Below are positions 52,123-61,423 of a stretch of 64,000 bases of DNA, piece by piece (positions within the stretch are counted from its first letter, which is position 1; every line of letters starts with the position of its first letter). Source of the DNA: Rhizobium chutanense (GTDB lineage Bacteria > Pseudomonadota > Alphaproteobacteria > Rhizobiales > Rhizobiaceae); the NCBI RefSeq assembly GCF_002531935.1, contig NZ_NWSV01000007.1, forward strand, positions 1-64,000, read 5' to 3'. The notes below the pieces were generated by a model. The model was not told the DNA's origin and ran no database searches. It was given only the letters and a program-made list of their open reading frames with translations. The translations under genes were made by a program, and so were the position numbers.

Positions 52123-53039
52123 GCATCTTCGAAGCCATTCTGCTGACGGTTATCACCGCCTCGACGCCGCTCGTCATCGCAGCCCTCGGCGAACTGGTGA
52201 CGGAACGCTCCGGCGTTCTGAACCTTGGCGTCGAAGGCATGATGATCATGGGCGCGGTCGCCGCCTTTGCCGGCGCGCAGATGTCGGGTTCGCCCTATAT
52301 CGGCATCGTCTGCGGCATTGCCGCAGGCGCGCTGTTCTCGCTGCTGTTTGCCTTCCTGACGCTGACGCTGGTGGCAAACCAGGTGGCGACCGGACTGGCG
52401 CTCACCCTTCTCGGCCTCGGTGTGTCGGGCATGCTCGGCGAAGCCTATGTCAGCGTGCCCGGCATCCGGCTGGACGAGATCGTCATTCCCTTGCTGTCGG
52501 ACATTCCCGTGATCGGCCACGTGCTCTTCAGGCAGGATCTGATCTTCTACCTGTCGATTGCGCTTGTCGTCGGCGTCAGTTGGTTCCTGTTCAAGAGCCG
52601 TACCGGGCTGAAGCTGAGAGCGATCGGCGACAGCCACTCTTCGGCCCATGCCCTCGGCATTCACGTCATCCGCACGCGTTACCTGGCGGTGATGTTCGGC
52701 GGCGCCTGCGCCGGACTTGCCGGGGCGCAGCTGTCGCTCGTCTACACCCCGCAATGGGCGGAGAACATGTCGGCCGGCCGCGGCTGGATCACGCTGGCGC
52801 TTGTCGTTTTCGCCTCCTGGCGGCCGTGGCGGGTCCTTGCCGGCGGTTATCTCTTCGGCGCGGTCACCATCCTGCAACTGCACGCCCAGGCCTTCGGCCT
52901 CGGCATTCCCGCGCAGTTCCTTTCGATGCTGCCCTATGCCGCGACTATTGTGGTTCTCATCATCATTTCTCATAATCGGCGCACGACGTTGATCAACACG
53001 CCCGCATCGCTCGGAAAAGCCTTCGTACCGGAGCGATGA
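52119..53039 (+). CDS. ABC importer permease (BMP/nucleoside type, second)
   Basis: The 306-residue permease shows the sequence ELVTERSGVLNLGVEGMMIM (about 25-44), diagnostic of this family, plus GLKLRAIGDSHSSAHALGIH and MFGGACAGLAGAQLSLVYTP. It has about nine helices. It overlaps the upstream permease and precedes the binding-protein gene by 48 bp. Confidence 0.9.
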   Translation: MSIFEAILLTVITASTPLVIAALGELVTERSGVLNLGVEGMMIMGAVAAFAGAQMSGSPYIGIVCGIAAGALFSLLFAFLTLTLVANQVATGLALTLLGLGVSGMLGEAYVSVPGIRLDEIVIPLLSDIPVIGHVLFRQDLIFYLSIALVVGVSWFLFKSRTGLKLRAIGDSHSSAHALGIHVIRTRYLAVMFGGACAGLAGAQLSLVYTPQWAENMSAGRGWITLALVVFASWRPWRVLAGGYLFGAVTILQLHAQAFGLGIPAQFLSMLPYAATIVVLIIISHNRRTTLINTPASLGKAFVPER

Positions 53040-53087
53040 AGCAACAACAAAGACGGGTTTCCCAACTTCAAACCAACAGGGGTTACT

Positions 53088-54164
53088 ATGAAGAAGTTAG
53101 CACTCACACTCGCCGCCTCGGCTGCCGCCGTGATCGGCATCTCGTCTGCCGCACAGGCTGCTGACAAGACGAAGGTCTGCTTTGTCTATGTCGGCTCGCA
53201 CACCGACGGCGGTTATTCGCAGGCCCACGATCTCGGCCGCCAGCAGGTCCAGGCCGAATTCGGCGACAAGATCGAAACGCCTTACCTCGAAAACGTGCCT
53301 GAGGGACCGGACGCCGAGCGCGCCATCGAACGCCTTGCCCGTTCCGGCTGCAAGCTGATCTTCACCACGTCCTTCGGCTTCATGGACGCGACCGTCAAGG
53401 TCGCCGCCAAGTTCCCGAAGGTCAAGTTCGAGCACGGCACCGGCTACAAGGCCGGCCCCAACCTCGCCACCTACAATTCGCGTTTCTATGAAGGCCGCTA
53501 CATCCTCGGCCAGATCGCTGCGAAGACCTCGAAGAATCATGGTGCCGCCTACATCGCCTCCTTCCCGATTCCGGAAGTGGTGATGGGCATCAACTCCTTC
53601 GAGCAGGGCGCCAAGTCGATCGATCCGAGCTTCAAGCTGAAGGTCATCTGGGTCAACACCTGGTTCGACCCCGGCAAGGAAGCCGATGCCGCCAAGGCCA
53701 TGGTCGACCAGGGCGTCGACGTCTTGACCCAGCACACCGACACGACAGCGCCGATGCAGGTTGCCGAAGAACGCGGCATCCATGCCTTCGGTCAGGCATC
53801 CGACATGATCGCGGCCGGCCCGAAGGCGCAGCTGACGGCGATCGTCGATACCTGGGGCAACTATTACTCCAAGCGCGTGCATGCGCTTCTCGACGGCACC
53901 TGGAAGTCCGAGCAGAGCTGGGATGGCCTGAAGGACGGCATCCTGAAGATGGCGCCTTATACCAACATGCCTGATGACGTGAAGAAGATGGCCGAGGAGA
54001 CCGAAGCCAAGATCAAGTCTGGCGAACTGCATCCCTTCACCGGCCCGATCAACAAGCAGGACGGCACGCCCTGGCTGAAGGCCGGCGAGAAGGCCGATGA
54101 CGGCACGCTGCTCGGCATGAACTTCTATGTCGAAGGCGTCGACGACAAGCTGCCGGCGCAATAA
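53088..54164 (+). CDS. BMP family ABC substrate-binding protein
   Basis: The 358-residue periplasmic protein has a signal peptide cut after AQA (about residue 24), then KTKVCFVYVGSHTDGGYSQA and GCKLIFTTSFGFMDATVKVA, DVLTQHTDTTAPMQVAEERG and PEVVMGINSFEQGAKSIDPS, all BMP (PnrA-like) features. Members bind purine nucleosides. It is last in the operon, in contrast to the usual first position, and is followed by a strong terminator. Confidence 0.9.
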   Translation: MKKLALTLAASAAAVIGISSAAQAADKTKVCFVYVGSHTDGGYSQAHDLGRQQVQAEFGDKIETPYLENVPEGPDAERAIERLARSGCKLIFTTSFGFMDATVKVAAKFPKVKFEHGTGYKAGPNLATYNSRFYEGRYILGQIAAKTSKNHGAAYIASFPIPEVVMGINSFEQGAKSIDPSFKLKVIWVNTWFDPGKEADAAKAMVDQGVDVLTQHTDTTAPMQVAEERGIHAFGQASDMIAAGPKAQLTAIVDTWGNYYSKRVHALLDGTWKSEQSWDGLKDGILKMAPYTNMPDDVKKMAEETEAKIKSGELHPFTGPINKQDGTPWLKAGEKADDGTLLGMNFYVEGVDDKLPAQ

Positions 54165-54189
54165 TTCGCATTCAATTCGCAGTTGCGAA

Positions 54190-54216
54190 GAGCGCCCCCT
54201 GTGGGCGCTCTTTTTT
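54190..54216 (+). terminator. Intrinsic terminator after BMP operon
   Basis: GAGCGCCC (54190-54197) and GGGCGCTC (54203-54210) form a perfect 8-bp stem with loop CCTGT, followed by six T. Confidence 0.92.
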
Positions 54217-54306
54217 GTTGCGGTGCATCCGAAGATTCTGATTTACAAAAGTAATACTATATGATTTTTTGACCCTGCGCCGCGAGACGCGGCTTGGGAG
54301 GAAATC

Positions 54307-55269
54307 ATGAAATTGAAGACTGCACTTATGAGTGCCACGATTCTTGCTGCCTGCATGTTCGGTTCGGCTTCGGCCGCCGGCTTGACCGTCGGCTTCTCGC
54401 AGATCGGCTCGGAATCGGGCTGGCGTGCGGCTGAAACGACCGTTACCAAGGAGCAGGCCAAGAAGCGCGGCATCGATCTGAAATTTGCCGATGCGCAGCA
54501 GAAGCAGGAAAACCAGATCAAGGCTCTGCGTTCCTTCATTGCTCAGGGCGTCGACGCCATTCTCATTGCACCGGTCGTTGAAACCGGCTGGGACGACGTT
54601 CTCAAGGAGGCCAAGGAAGCCAAGATTCCGGTCATCCTTCTCGACCGCACCATCAAGGCTCCGGACGATCTCTACCTGACAGCTGTTACCTCCGACCTCG
54701 TCCATGAAGGCAAGGTCGCCGGCGACTTCCTGGTCAAGACTGTCGGCGACAAGAAGTGCAACGTCGTCGAACTGCAGGGCACCACCGGTTCGTCGCCGGC
54801 CATCGCCCGCAAGAAGGGCTTCGAAGAGGCTCTTGCCGGCCACGACAACCTCAAGATCGTTCGCAGCCAGACCGGTGACTTCACCCGCACCAAGGGCAAG
54901 GAAGTCATGGAAAGCTTCCTGAAGGCCGAGAATGGCGGCAAGGATATCTGCGCGCTCTACGCCCATAACGACGACATGGCCGTCGGCGCCATCCAGGCGA
55001 TCAAGGAAGCCGGGCTGAAGCCGGGCAAGGATATCCTCGTCGTCTCCATCGATGCCGTTCCTGATATCTTCAAGGCCATGTCCGAAGGCGAGTCCAACGC
55101 CACGGTCGAGCTGACGCCGAACATGGCAGGTCCGGCCTTCGATGCGCTCGATGCCTACCTGAAAGACAAGAAGGCTCCGCCGAAGTGGATCCAGACCGAA
55201 TCCAAGCTCTACACGCCTGCCGACGAGCCGATGAAGGTCTACGAAGAGAAGAAGGGTCAGGGCTACTGA
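54307..55269 (+). CDS. ytfQ: Galactofuranose-type ABC binding protein
   Basis: The 320-residue periplasmic protein has a signal peptide cut after ASA (about 23) and matches YtfQ closely along its length: LTVGFSQIGSESGWRAAETT, QKQENQIKALRSFIAQGVDA, APVVETGWDDVLKEAKEAKI, QTGDFTRTKGKEVMESFLKA and ALYAHNDDMAVGAIQAIKEA. YtfQ of E. coli binds galactofuranose. It is followed after a hairpin by the ATPase and two permeases, the same order as in E. coli ytfQRT-yjfF. Confidence 0.9.
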   Translation: MKLKTALMSATILAACMFGSASAAGLTVGFSQIGSESGWRAAETTVTKEQAKKRGIDLKFADAQQKQENQIKALRSFIAQGVDAILIAPVVETGWDDVLKEAKEAKIPVILLDRTIKAPDDLYLTAVTSDLVHEGKVAGDFLVKTVGDKKCNVVELQGTTGSSPAIARKKGFEEALAGHDNLKIVRSQTGDFTRTKGKEVMESFLKAENGGKDICALYAHNDDMAVGAIQAIKEAGLKPGKDILVVSIDAVPDIFKAMSEGESNATVELTPNMAGPAFDALDAYLKDKKAPPKWIQTESKLYTPADEPMKVYEEKKGQGY

Positions 55270-55337
55270 TCTGATTTGACGCTCCTGCCTAATTCCGCAA
55301 CCGCAATCGAGAAGGGAATCGGGCAGAATTCAAAGCG

Positions 55338-55377
55338 CTACAGCGTCCCGTGCTGAAAAGACACGGCGGCGCTGTAG
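55338..55377. repeat. Hairpin between ytfQ and ytfR
   Basis: CTACAGCG (55338-55345) and CGCTGTAG (55370-55377) pair perfectly and extend inward through CCGTG/CACGG. It belongs to a palindrome type common between rhizobial genes and sits where 3'-end stabilisation of a binding-protein mRNA would be useful. Confidence 0.6.
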
Positions 55378-55485
55378 AACCGCACCGGCCCGTCATGGAT
55401 CGGTGCGGAACTGCCTTGCCGCCTTGGGACGTCATGTCCGGCCGCGGCGCGGCTTTTGCCGTCAATATCAGGAAAACAGACCCCT

Positions 55486-57009
55486 ATGACTCACGATTTC
55501 GAGAACGTTCTCGCGGCTTCCGGAATATCGAAATTCTTTCCCGGCGCAGTGGCGTTGGACAAGGTCGATTTCACGCTGCGCAAGGGCGAGGTGCATGCGC
55601 TGCTCGGCGAGAATGGCGCCGGCAAATCGACGCTGATCAAATGCATCACCGGTGCCTATCATCGTGACGAGGGCAGCCTGACGCTCGACGGCCATGAAAT
55701 CAATCCGGCCAATACGCTCGCCGCCCAGAATCTCGGCATCGGCACCGTCTACCAGGAGGTCAACCTCCTCGCCAATCTGAGCGTCGCCGAAAACCTCTTT
55801 CTTGGACGCCAGCCAAGGCGTTTCGGCATGACTGATGTCCGCGCGATGAACCGCAAGGCGCGCGAATTGCTCACCGGCTACGGCATCGATATCGACGTCA
55901 CCGCCGAGCTTGGCCGCTTCTCCGTTGCCGTCCAGCAGGTGGTCGCCATCGCCCGCGCCGTCGATCTCTCCGGCAAGGTGCTGATCCTGGACGAGCCGAC
56001 GGCAAGCCTCGACAATCAGGAAGTGGCGCTGCTCTTCCGCATCATCGAGGACCTGAAGAAGCGCGGCCTGGGCATCGTCTTCATCACTCACTTCCTCGAG
56101 CAGGTCTATGCGATCAGCGACCGCATCACCGTGCTGCGCAACGGCAAGCTCGTCGGTACCCGCGACGCCGCCGATCTGCCGCGCCAGGGACTGATCGCCA
56201 TGATGCTCGGCCGCGAACTGGCGCATGCCGAGGAGGCGGCGAAGGAGCGCAGTGTCGCGGCGGGCGACGTCCGTTACCACTTCGCAGGCTACGGCAAGCG
56301 CGGCAAGGTCAAGCCGTTCGACCTGGATGTGCGCGCCGGCGAGGTGGTCGGCATCGCCGGGCTGCTCGGCTCCGGCCGCACCGAAACTGCCGAGCTGCTC
56401 TTCGGCATCGAACATGCCGACAGCGGCAGCGCTACGATCGACGGCCAGCCGGTGACCCTTTCCAGCCCACGCGCCGCCATCGAAAAAGGTTTCGGCTTCT
56501 GCCCCGAGGACCGCAAGACCGACGGCATCGTCGGCGACCTGTCGATCAGGGAGAACATCGCGCTTGCGCTGCAGGCGCGGCGCGGCTGGACGCGGCCGCT
56601 GTCGCGCGCCGAGCAGAATGCGCTTGCCGACCGTTACATCAAAGCGCTGGATATCCGCACCACCGACCGCGAAAAGCCGATCCGGCTGCTTTCCGGCGGC
56701 AACCAGCAGAAGGCGATCCTCGCCCGCTGGCTGGCGACCAATCCGAAGTTTCTCATCCTCGACGAGCCGACCCGCGGCATCGATGTCGGCGCCCATGCCG
56801 AGATCATCCGGCTGATCGAGCAGCTCTGCGGCGAAGGCATGTCGCTGATCGTGATTTCCTCGGAACTTGAAGAGCTTGTCGCCTATAGTTCACGTGTCAT
56901 CGTCCTTCGCGACAGACAGCATATCGCCCAACTCACAGGCGAACGGATTACGGCCGCCGGCATCGTCGATGCCATCGCTGCGGCCGAGCATAAGATGGAG
57001 GAGGCATGA
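55486..57009 (+). CDS. ytfR: Galactofuranose-type ABC ATPase
   Basis: The 507-residue ATPase has two halves: Walker A GENGAGKST (about 41-49), FSVAVQQVVAIARAVDLSGK, Walker B LILDEPTASLDNQ, then a degenerate half GLLGSGRTETAELLFG with signature LSGGNQQKAILARWL. It matches YtfR in layout. The start at 55486 (MTHDFENVLAASGISKFFPG) has AGGA upstream. It overlaps ytfT by 4 bp. Confidence 0.9.
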   Translation: MTHDFENVLAASGISKFFPGAVALDKVDFTLRKGEVHALLGENGAGKSTLIKCITGAYHRDEGSLTLDGHEINPANTLAAQNLGIGTVYQEVNLLANLSVAENLFLGRQPRRFGMTDVRAMNRKARELLTGYGIDIDVTAELGRFSVAVQQVVAIARAVDLSGKVLILDEPTASLDNQEVALLFRIIEDLKKRGLGIVFITHFLEQVYAISDRITVLRNGKLVGTRDAADLPRQGLIAMMLGRELAHAEEAAKERSVAAGDVRYHFAGYGKRGKVKPFDLDVRAGEVVGIAGLLGSGRTETAELLFGIEHADSGSATIDGQPVTLSSPRAAIEKGFGFCPEDRKTDGIVGDLSIRENIALALQARRGWTRPLSRAEQNALADRYIKALDIRTTDREKPIRLLSGGNQQKAILARWLATNPKFLILDEPTRGIDVGAHAEIIRLIEQLCGEGMSLIVISSELEELVAYSSRVIVLRDRQHIAQLTGERITAAGIVDAIAAAEHKMEEA

Positions 57010-58019
57010 GGTCCTCGCTGAACGCGCTGGCTTATCGCCTGGCGCCGCAATTGATTGCGCTCGTTGTCATTCTTTTGTTGAATTTCATCACGTCGCCGCA
57101 ATTTTTTAATGTCGTGGTTCAAAACGGACGCCTCTATGGCAGCCTGATCGATGTGCTCAATCGCGGCGCGCCGGTGGCGTTGCTGGCGATCGGCATGACG
57201 CTGGTCATCGCCACCAAGGGCATCGACCTGTCCGTCGGGGCTGTTGTAGCCATCTGCGGCGCTGTTGCCGCATCGTCGATTGTCTCAGGAAATTCAGTTG
57301 CTTATACCATTATCCTGACGCTTGCGATCGGGCTTGCCTGCGGTGTCTGGAACGGTTTCCTGGTGGCCATCCTCAATATCCAGCCGATCATCGCCACACT
57401 GGTGCTGATGGTCGCCGGCCGCGGCATCGCCCAGCTCATCACCGAAGGCGCCATCCTGACCTTCAATGATGACGGGCTGACCTTCTTCGGCAGCGGTTCC
57501 TTCCTGCTCCTGCCGATGCCCGTCGTCACCTGGCTTCTCGTCGGCCTGCTCGTCATCCTGCTCGTCCGCCGGACGGCGCTCGGCATGCTGATCGAGGCCG
57601 TCGGCATCAATCGCCGCGCCAGCACGCTGTCCGGCATTCAAACGCCGGTACTGCTGATGGCGGTCTATATGCTGAGCGGGCTCTGCGCCTCGATATCAGG
57701 CATCATCGTCGCCGCCGACATCAAGGGCGCCGATGCCAACAATGCCGGCCTCTGGCTCGAACTCGACGCCATCCTCGCCGTCGTCGTCGGCGGTAATTCA
57801 CTGCTTGGCGGCCGCTTCAGCATTCTCGGATCGCTGATCGGTGCGATGATCATCCAGGCGGTGAATACCGGCATCCTGTCCTCCGGTTTCCCGCCGGAGT
57901 TCAACCTGATCATCAAGGCCATCATCATTATCGTCATCCTTGTCATCCAGTCGCCGGCGGTGCAGTCGCTCGCCATCTTCGCCAGCCGCCGGCCGGGCGG
58001 AAGGGAGCAGCTGAAATGA
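57006..58019 (+). CDS. ytfT: Galactofuranose-type ABC permease
   Basis: The 337-residue permease has about eight helices and the BPD_transp_2 motifs GMTLVIATKGIDLSVGAVVA (about 66-85) and AVGINRRASTLSGIQTPVLL. It overlaps both neighbours by 4 bp, as in E. coli ytfT. It forms a heterodimer with the YjfF-type permease. Confidence 0.9.
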   Translation: MRSSLNALAYRLAPQLIALVVILLLNFITSPQFFNVVVQNGRLYGSLIDVLNRGAPVALLAIGMTLVIATKGIDLSVGAVVAICGAVAASSIVSGNSVAYTIILTLAIGLACGVWNGFLVAILNIQPIIATLVLMVAGRGIAQLITEGAILTFNDDGLTFFGSGSFLLLPMPVVTWLLVGLLVILLVRRTALGMLIEAVGINRRASTLSGIQTPVLLMAVYMLSGLCASISGIIVAADIKGADANNAGLWLELDAILAVVVGGNSLLGGRFSILGSLIGAMIIQAVNTGILSSGFPPEFNLIIKAIIIIVILVIQSPAVQSLAIFASRRPGGREQLK

Positions 58020-58984
58020 ATTCCAAATACCTGCCGCTGCTTGCGACCATCGTTATCTTCGTGCTCGCCTATGCCGGCTGCACGCTGCAATATCCGAACA
58101 TGCTGTCGACGCGCGTCATCGGCAATCTTCTGACCGACAATGCCTTTCTCGGCATTGCCGCCGTCGGCATGACCTTCGTGATCATCTCCGGCGGCATCGA
58201 TCTGTCGATCGGATCGGTCATCGCCTTCACCGGCGTCTTCCTGGCGGTGATCCTGCAGAAGACCTCGATCCATCCGCTGCTCGCCTTTGCGATCGTGCTC
58301 GTCATCACCACCGCCTTCGGCGCCATCATGGGCGCGATCATCCACTATCTCGAAATGCCGGCCTTCATCGTCACGCTCGCCGGCATGTTCCTGGCGCGCG
58401 GCATGGCCTTCGTGCTCTCGATCGACAGCATCCCGATCGACCACGAATATTATTCGACGCTGACGAGCCTCTATTGGCGCCTGCCCGGCGGCGGAAGGCT
58501 GACGCTGATCGGCGCCATTATGCTCCTGGTCTTTGCCGCCGGCATTTTCCTCGCCCAGCGCACCCGCTTCGGCACCAATGTCTATGCGCTCGGCGGCGGC
58601 CCGCAGACGGCGCGGCTGATGGGCGTGCCGGTCGGACGTACGACAATTCAGATCTATGCGCTGTCGGGCTTTCTGGCAGGCCTATCCGGGATCGTTTTTT
58701 CGCTGTACACCTCTGCCGGATATTCTCTTGCAGCAGTCGGCGTCGAACTCGATGCCATTGCGGCGGTCGTCATTGGAGGGACGCTGCTGACCGGAGGAGC
58801 GGGATTCGTGGCGGGTACCTTGATCGGTATCCTGATCCAGGGGCTCATTCAGACCTACATCACCTTCGACGGCACCCTGTCGAGCTGGTGGACCAAGATT
58901 CTGATTGGCCTTCTGCTGTTTGCATTCATCCTGATGCAGAAAGCCATCCTGTTCGTTTCCAGTCTGAACAAGAGGTACGCCTGA
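58016..58984 (+). CDS. yjfF: Galactofuranose-type ABC permease
   Basis: The 322-residue permease shows GMTFVIISGGIDLSIGSVIA (about 56-75), VTLAGMFLARGMAFVLSIDS and ALGGGPQTARLMGVPVGRTT, all matching YjfF. It is the last gene of the importer operon; a GntR regulator follows after 15 bp and may be co-transcribed. Confidence 0.9.
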   Translation: MNSKYLPLLATIVIFVLAYAGCTLQYPNMLSTRVIGNLLTDNAFLGIAAVGMTFVIISGGIDLSIGSVIAFTGVFLAVILQKTSIHPLLAFAIVLVITTAFGAIMGAIIHYLEMPAFIVTLAGMFLARGMAFVLSIDSIPIDHEYYSTLTSLYWRLPGGGRLTLIGAIMLLVFAAGIFLAQRTRFGTNVYALGGGPQTARLMGVPVGRTTIQIYALSGFLAGLSGIVFSLYTSAGYSLAAVGVELDAIAAVVIGGTLLTGGAGFVAGTLIGILIQGLIQTYITFDGTLSSWWTKILIGLLLFAFILMQKAILFVSSLNKRYA

Positions 58985-58999
58985 GAGGAGACGGATCGC

Positions 59000-59770
59000 T
59001 TGCGCAACAAATTGGACGAGACACGTAAGACGGGGCGCAGAACCCGGACGAGCCACGCGCAGGTGGTCGACGAGCTCGGCAAGGCGATCGTCGCCGGCAC
59101 CTATCCGGTGGGCTCGATCCTGCCCGGCGACACCGAACTGGCGCAGCGCTTCAAAGTGTCCCGCACCGTCTTGCGCGAGACGATGAAAACGCTCGCCGCC
59201 AAGGGCATGGTCGTCGCCAAGGCGCGGGTCGGCACGCGTGTGACCGAGAAGAACCTCTGGAACATGTTCGACAGCGAGATCATCGCCTGGCACTTCGACA
59301 ACGGCGTGACGGAAGAATTCCTGCTGCAGCTCTACGATATCCGTCTCGCCGTCGAACCTTTCGCCGCCGGTCTTGTCGCCGAACGGGCGAATGCCGAGGA
59401 TATCGAGATCTTGCGCGGGCTGGCGCTGGAGATGGCGGCGAGCGGTCACACGGCCGACAGCCTGGCGCTCGCCGACCTGCATTTTCACCTGGCGCTCGCC
59501 GAAGCCTCGCACAATCCCTTTATGCGCACGCTCGGCAGCCTCATCGAAGCGGCGCTCGTCGGCATGTTCCGCATGAGTACGCCGCCCTCGGAAAACGGCT
59601 TTGCCAATATCGCCGATACGCATATGCGCATCGTCGATGCCATCGTTTCCGGGGACAGTGCTGCCGCACGCCGTGCCATGGAGCTCGTCATCCTGGATGG
59701 CCGCCATCATGTGCACGAGGCCTTCGCCGCCCGCGGTTCGGAGACCGTCAGAGTGCCGATTTCGACTTAA
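59000..59770 (+). CDS. GntR family regulator (FadR subfamily)
   Basis: The 256-residue regulator has a winged helix (HAQVVDELGKAIVAGTYPVG, TELAQRFKVSRTVLRETMKT) and an FCD domain (LYDIRLAVEPFAAGLVAERA, DLHFHLALAEASHNPFM with metal-type residues). The TTG start at 59000 follows GAGAGGAG. Directly downstream of the galactofuranose-type importer, it most likely controls that operon in response to the sugar or a breakdown product. Confidence 0.87.
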   Translation: MRNKLDETRKTGRRTRTSHAQVVDELGKAIVAGTYPVGSILPGDTELAQRFKVSRTVLRETMKTLAAKGMVVAKARVGTRVTEKNLWNMFDSEIIAWHFDNGVTEEFLLQLYDIRLAVEPFAAGLVAERANAEDIEILRGLALEMAASGHTADSLALADLHFHLALAEASHNPFMRTLGSLIEAALVGMFRMSTPPSENGFANIADTHMRIVDAIVSGDSAAARRAMELVILDGRHHVHEAFAARGSETVRVPIST

Positions 59771-59949
59771 ATTTCACAGTTGTAAAGGTTTTGCGTGTCT
59801 GCGTCGCCACGCAACTTTTCGGGCGCGCAAAGGACGCCGCAAGGCTTTCAATCCACGCAGCGTGCTTGCCGAAAATCGATTCCGATTTCAGCAATTATGC
59901 AGTATGAGGCAACAAAGCCGCCTCACGGCGCGGATTCGCGGAGCAGATC

Positions 59950-61311
59950 ATGGAACGTACTTGTCTTGCCGTCATCCTTGCCGCCGGTGACAGCACGCGG
60001 ATGAAATCCTCGAAATCGAAAGTGCTGCATCCGGTCGCCGGACGGCCGATGATCGCCCATGTGGTCGAGGCGGTCGCTTCCGCCGGCATCTCCTCCGTCG
60101 CCCTCGTCGTCGGCCGCGATGCCGAAGATGTGGCGAAGGCGGCAGCGATCGGCGGCGTCGGCATCGAATCCTATCTGCAGAAGGAACGCCTCGGCACCGG
60201 CCATGCGGTATTGGCGGCGCGCGAAGCGATCGCCAAGGGGTATGACGATATCCTCGTCACTTATGGCGACGTGCCGCTGCAGACCGACGGCCCGCTGAAG
60301 GCCGCCCGCCAGGGTCTTGCCGAGGGCAGCGACATCGTCGTCATCGGTTTCCACACCGACCGCCCGACCGGCTACGGCCGCCTGCTCGTCAAGGACGGCG
60401 AACTGATCGCCATCCGCGAGGAAAAGGACGCGACCGATGCCGAGCGCACCGTCACCTGGTGCAACAGCGGGCTGATGGCGATCAACGGCCGCAAGGCGCT
60501 CGACCTTCTCTCACGCATCGGCAATGCCAATGCCAAGGGCGAATTCTATCTGACCGATCTCGTCGAGATCGCCCGTTCGCTCGGCGGCCGCGTCACCGCC
60601 GTCGATGCCCCCGAGATCGAAATGACCGGCTGCAACAACCGGGCCGAACTCGCCGTCATCGAGCGCTTCTGGCAGGAGCGCCGCCGCCATGAGATGATGC
60701 TCTCAGGCGTCAGCATGATCGCGCCGGAAACGGTCTTTCTCTCCTATGACACCGTCATCGGCCAGGATGCGCTGATCGAACCGAATGTCGTCTTCGGCCC
60801 CGGCGCGGTGATCGACAGCGGTGCCGTCATCCATGCCTTCTCGCATATCGAAGGCGCCCATGTCAGCCAGGGCGCGACCGTCGGCCCCTTTGCGCGGCTG
60901 CGGCCGGGTGCCGATCTCGGCAATGGTTCGAAGGTCGGCAATTTCTGCGAGGTCAAGAACGGCCGGCTGGGCGAGGGCGCCAAGGTCAACCATCTCACCT
61001 ATATCGGCGATGCCGTCATCGGCGCCGGAGCCAATATCGGCGCCGGCACGATCACCTGCAATTATGACGGCGTCAACAAGAGCGAGACGGTGATCGGCGA
61101 AAACGCCTTCATCGGTTCCAATTCCTCGCTGGTCGCGCCGGTGACGATCGGCGACGGTGCCTATGTCGGCTCCGGCAGCGTCATCACGGTCGATGTACCG
61201 GCCGATGCGCTGGCGCTCGGCCGCGCCCGGCAGGAGATCAAGCCCGGCCGCGCGTCGGTGCTGCGTGAGCGCGCGCTCGCCATCAAGGCGGCGAAGAAGG
61301 CGAAGAGCTGA
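59950..61311 (+). CDS. glmU: Bifunctional UDP-GlcNAc pyrophosphorylase / GlcN-1-P acetyltransferase
   Basis: The 453-residue cytosolic enzyme makes UDP-N-acetylglucosamine. The N-terminal uridylyltransferase has [20 protein letters not shown] (about 9-28, the canonical motif has P where S occurs before KVLH) and [15 protein letters not shown]. The C-terminal acetyltransferase is a left-handed beta-helix with hexapeptide repeats (about 255-430), including [20 protein letters not shown] and [24 protein letters not shown] lies 6 bp before the ATG. glmS follows, so both supply peptidoglycan and lipopolysaccharide precursors. Confidence 0.96.
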   Translation: MERTCLAVILAAGDSTRMKSSKSKVLHPVAGRPMIAHVVEAVASAGISSVALVVGRDAEDVAKAAAIGGVGIESYLQKERLGTGHAVLAAREAIAKGYDDILVTYGDVPLQTDGPLKAARQGLAEGSDIVVIGFHTDRPTGYGRLLVKDGELIAIREEKDATDAERTVTWCNSGLMAINGRKALDLLSRIGNANAKGEFYLTDLVEIARSLGGRVTAVDAPEIEMTGCNNRAELAVIERFWQERRRHEMMLSGVSMIAPETVFLSYDTVIGQDALIEPNVVFGPGAVIDSGAVIHAFSHIEGAHVSQGATVGPFARLRPGADLGNGSKVGNFCEVKNGRLGEGAKVNHLTYIGDAVIGAGANIGAGTITCNYDGVNKSETVIGENAFIGSNSSLVAPVTIGDGAYVGSGSVITVDVPADALALGRARQEIKPGRASVLRERALAIKAAKKAKS

Positions 61312-61423
61312 GCCGCCTTGCGTAACCGGCGGAAATTGAAAGTGACCGCCGAGGTGATTGAGAAACAAGCAGGAATCGTTAGGACTGGCCTCGTCATCGA
61401 AGCCGTTATGGGGAATATATTGC

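Noticed and set aside
61312..61423. glmS leader examined for a ribozyme/riboswitch
   Set aside because: Only 112 bp, with no glmS-ribozyme-like core; that class is mainly found in Gram-positive bacteria.
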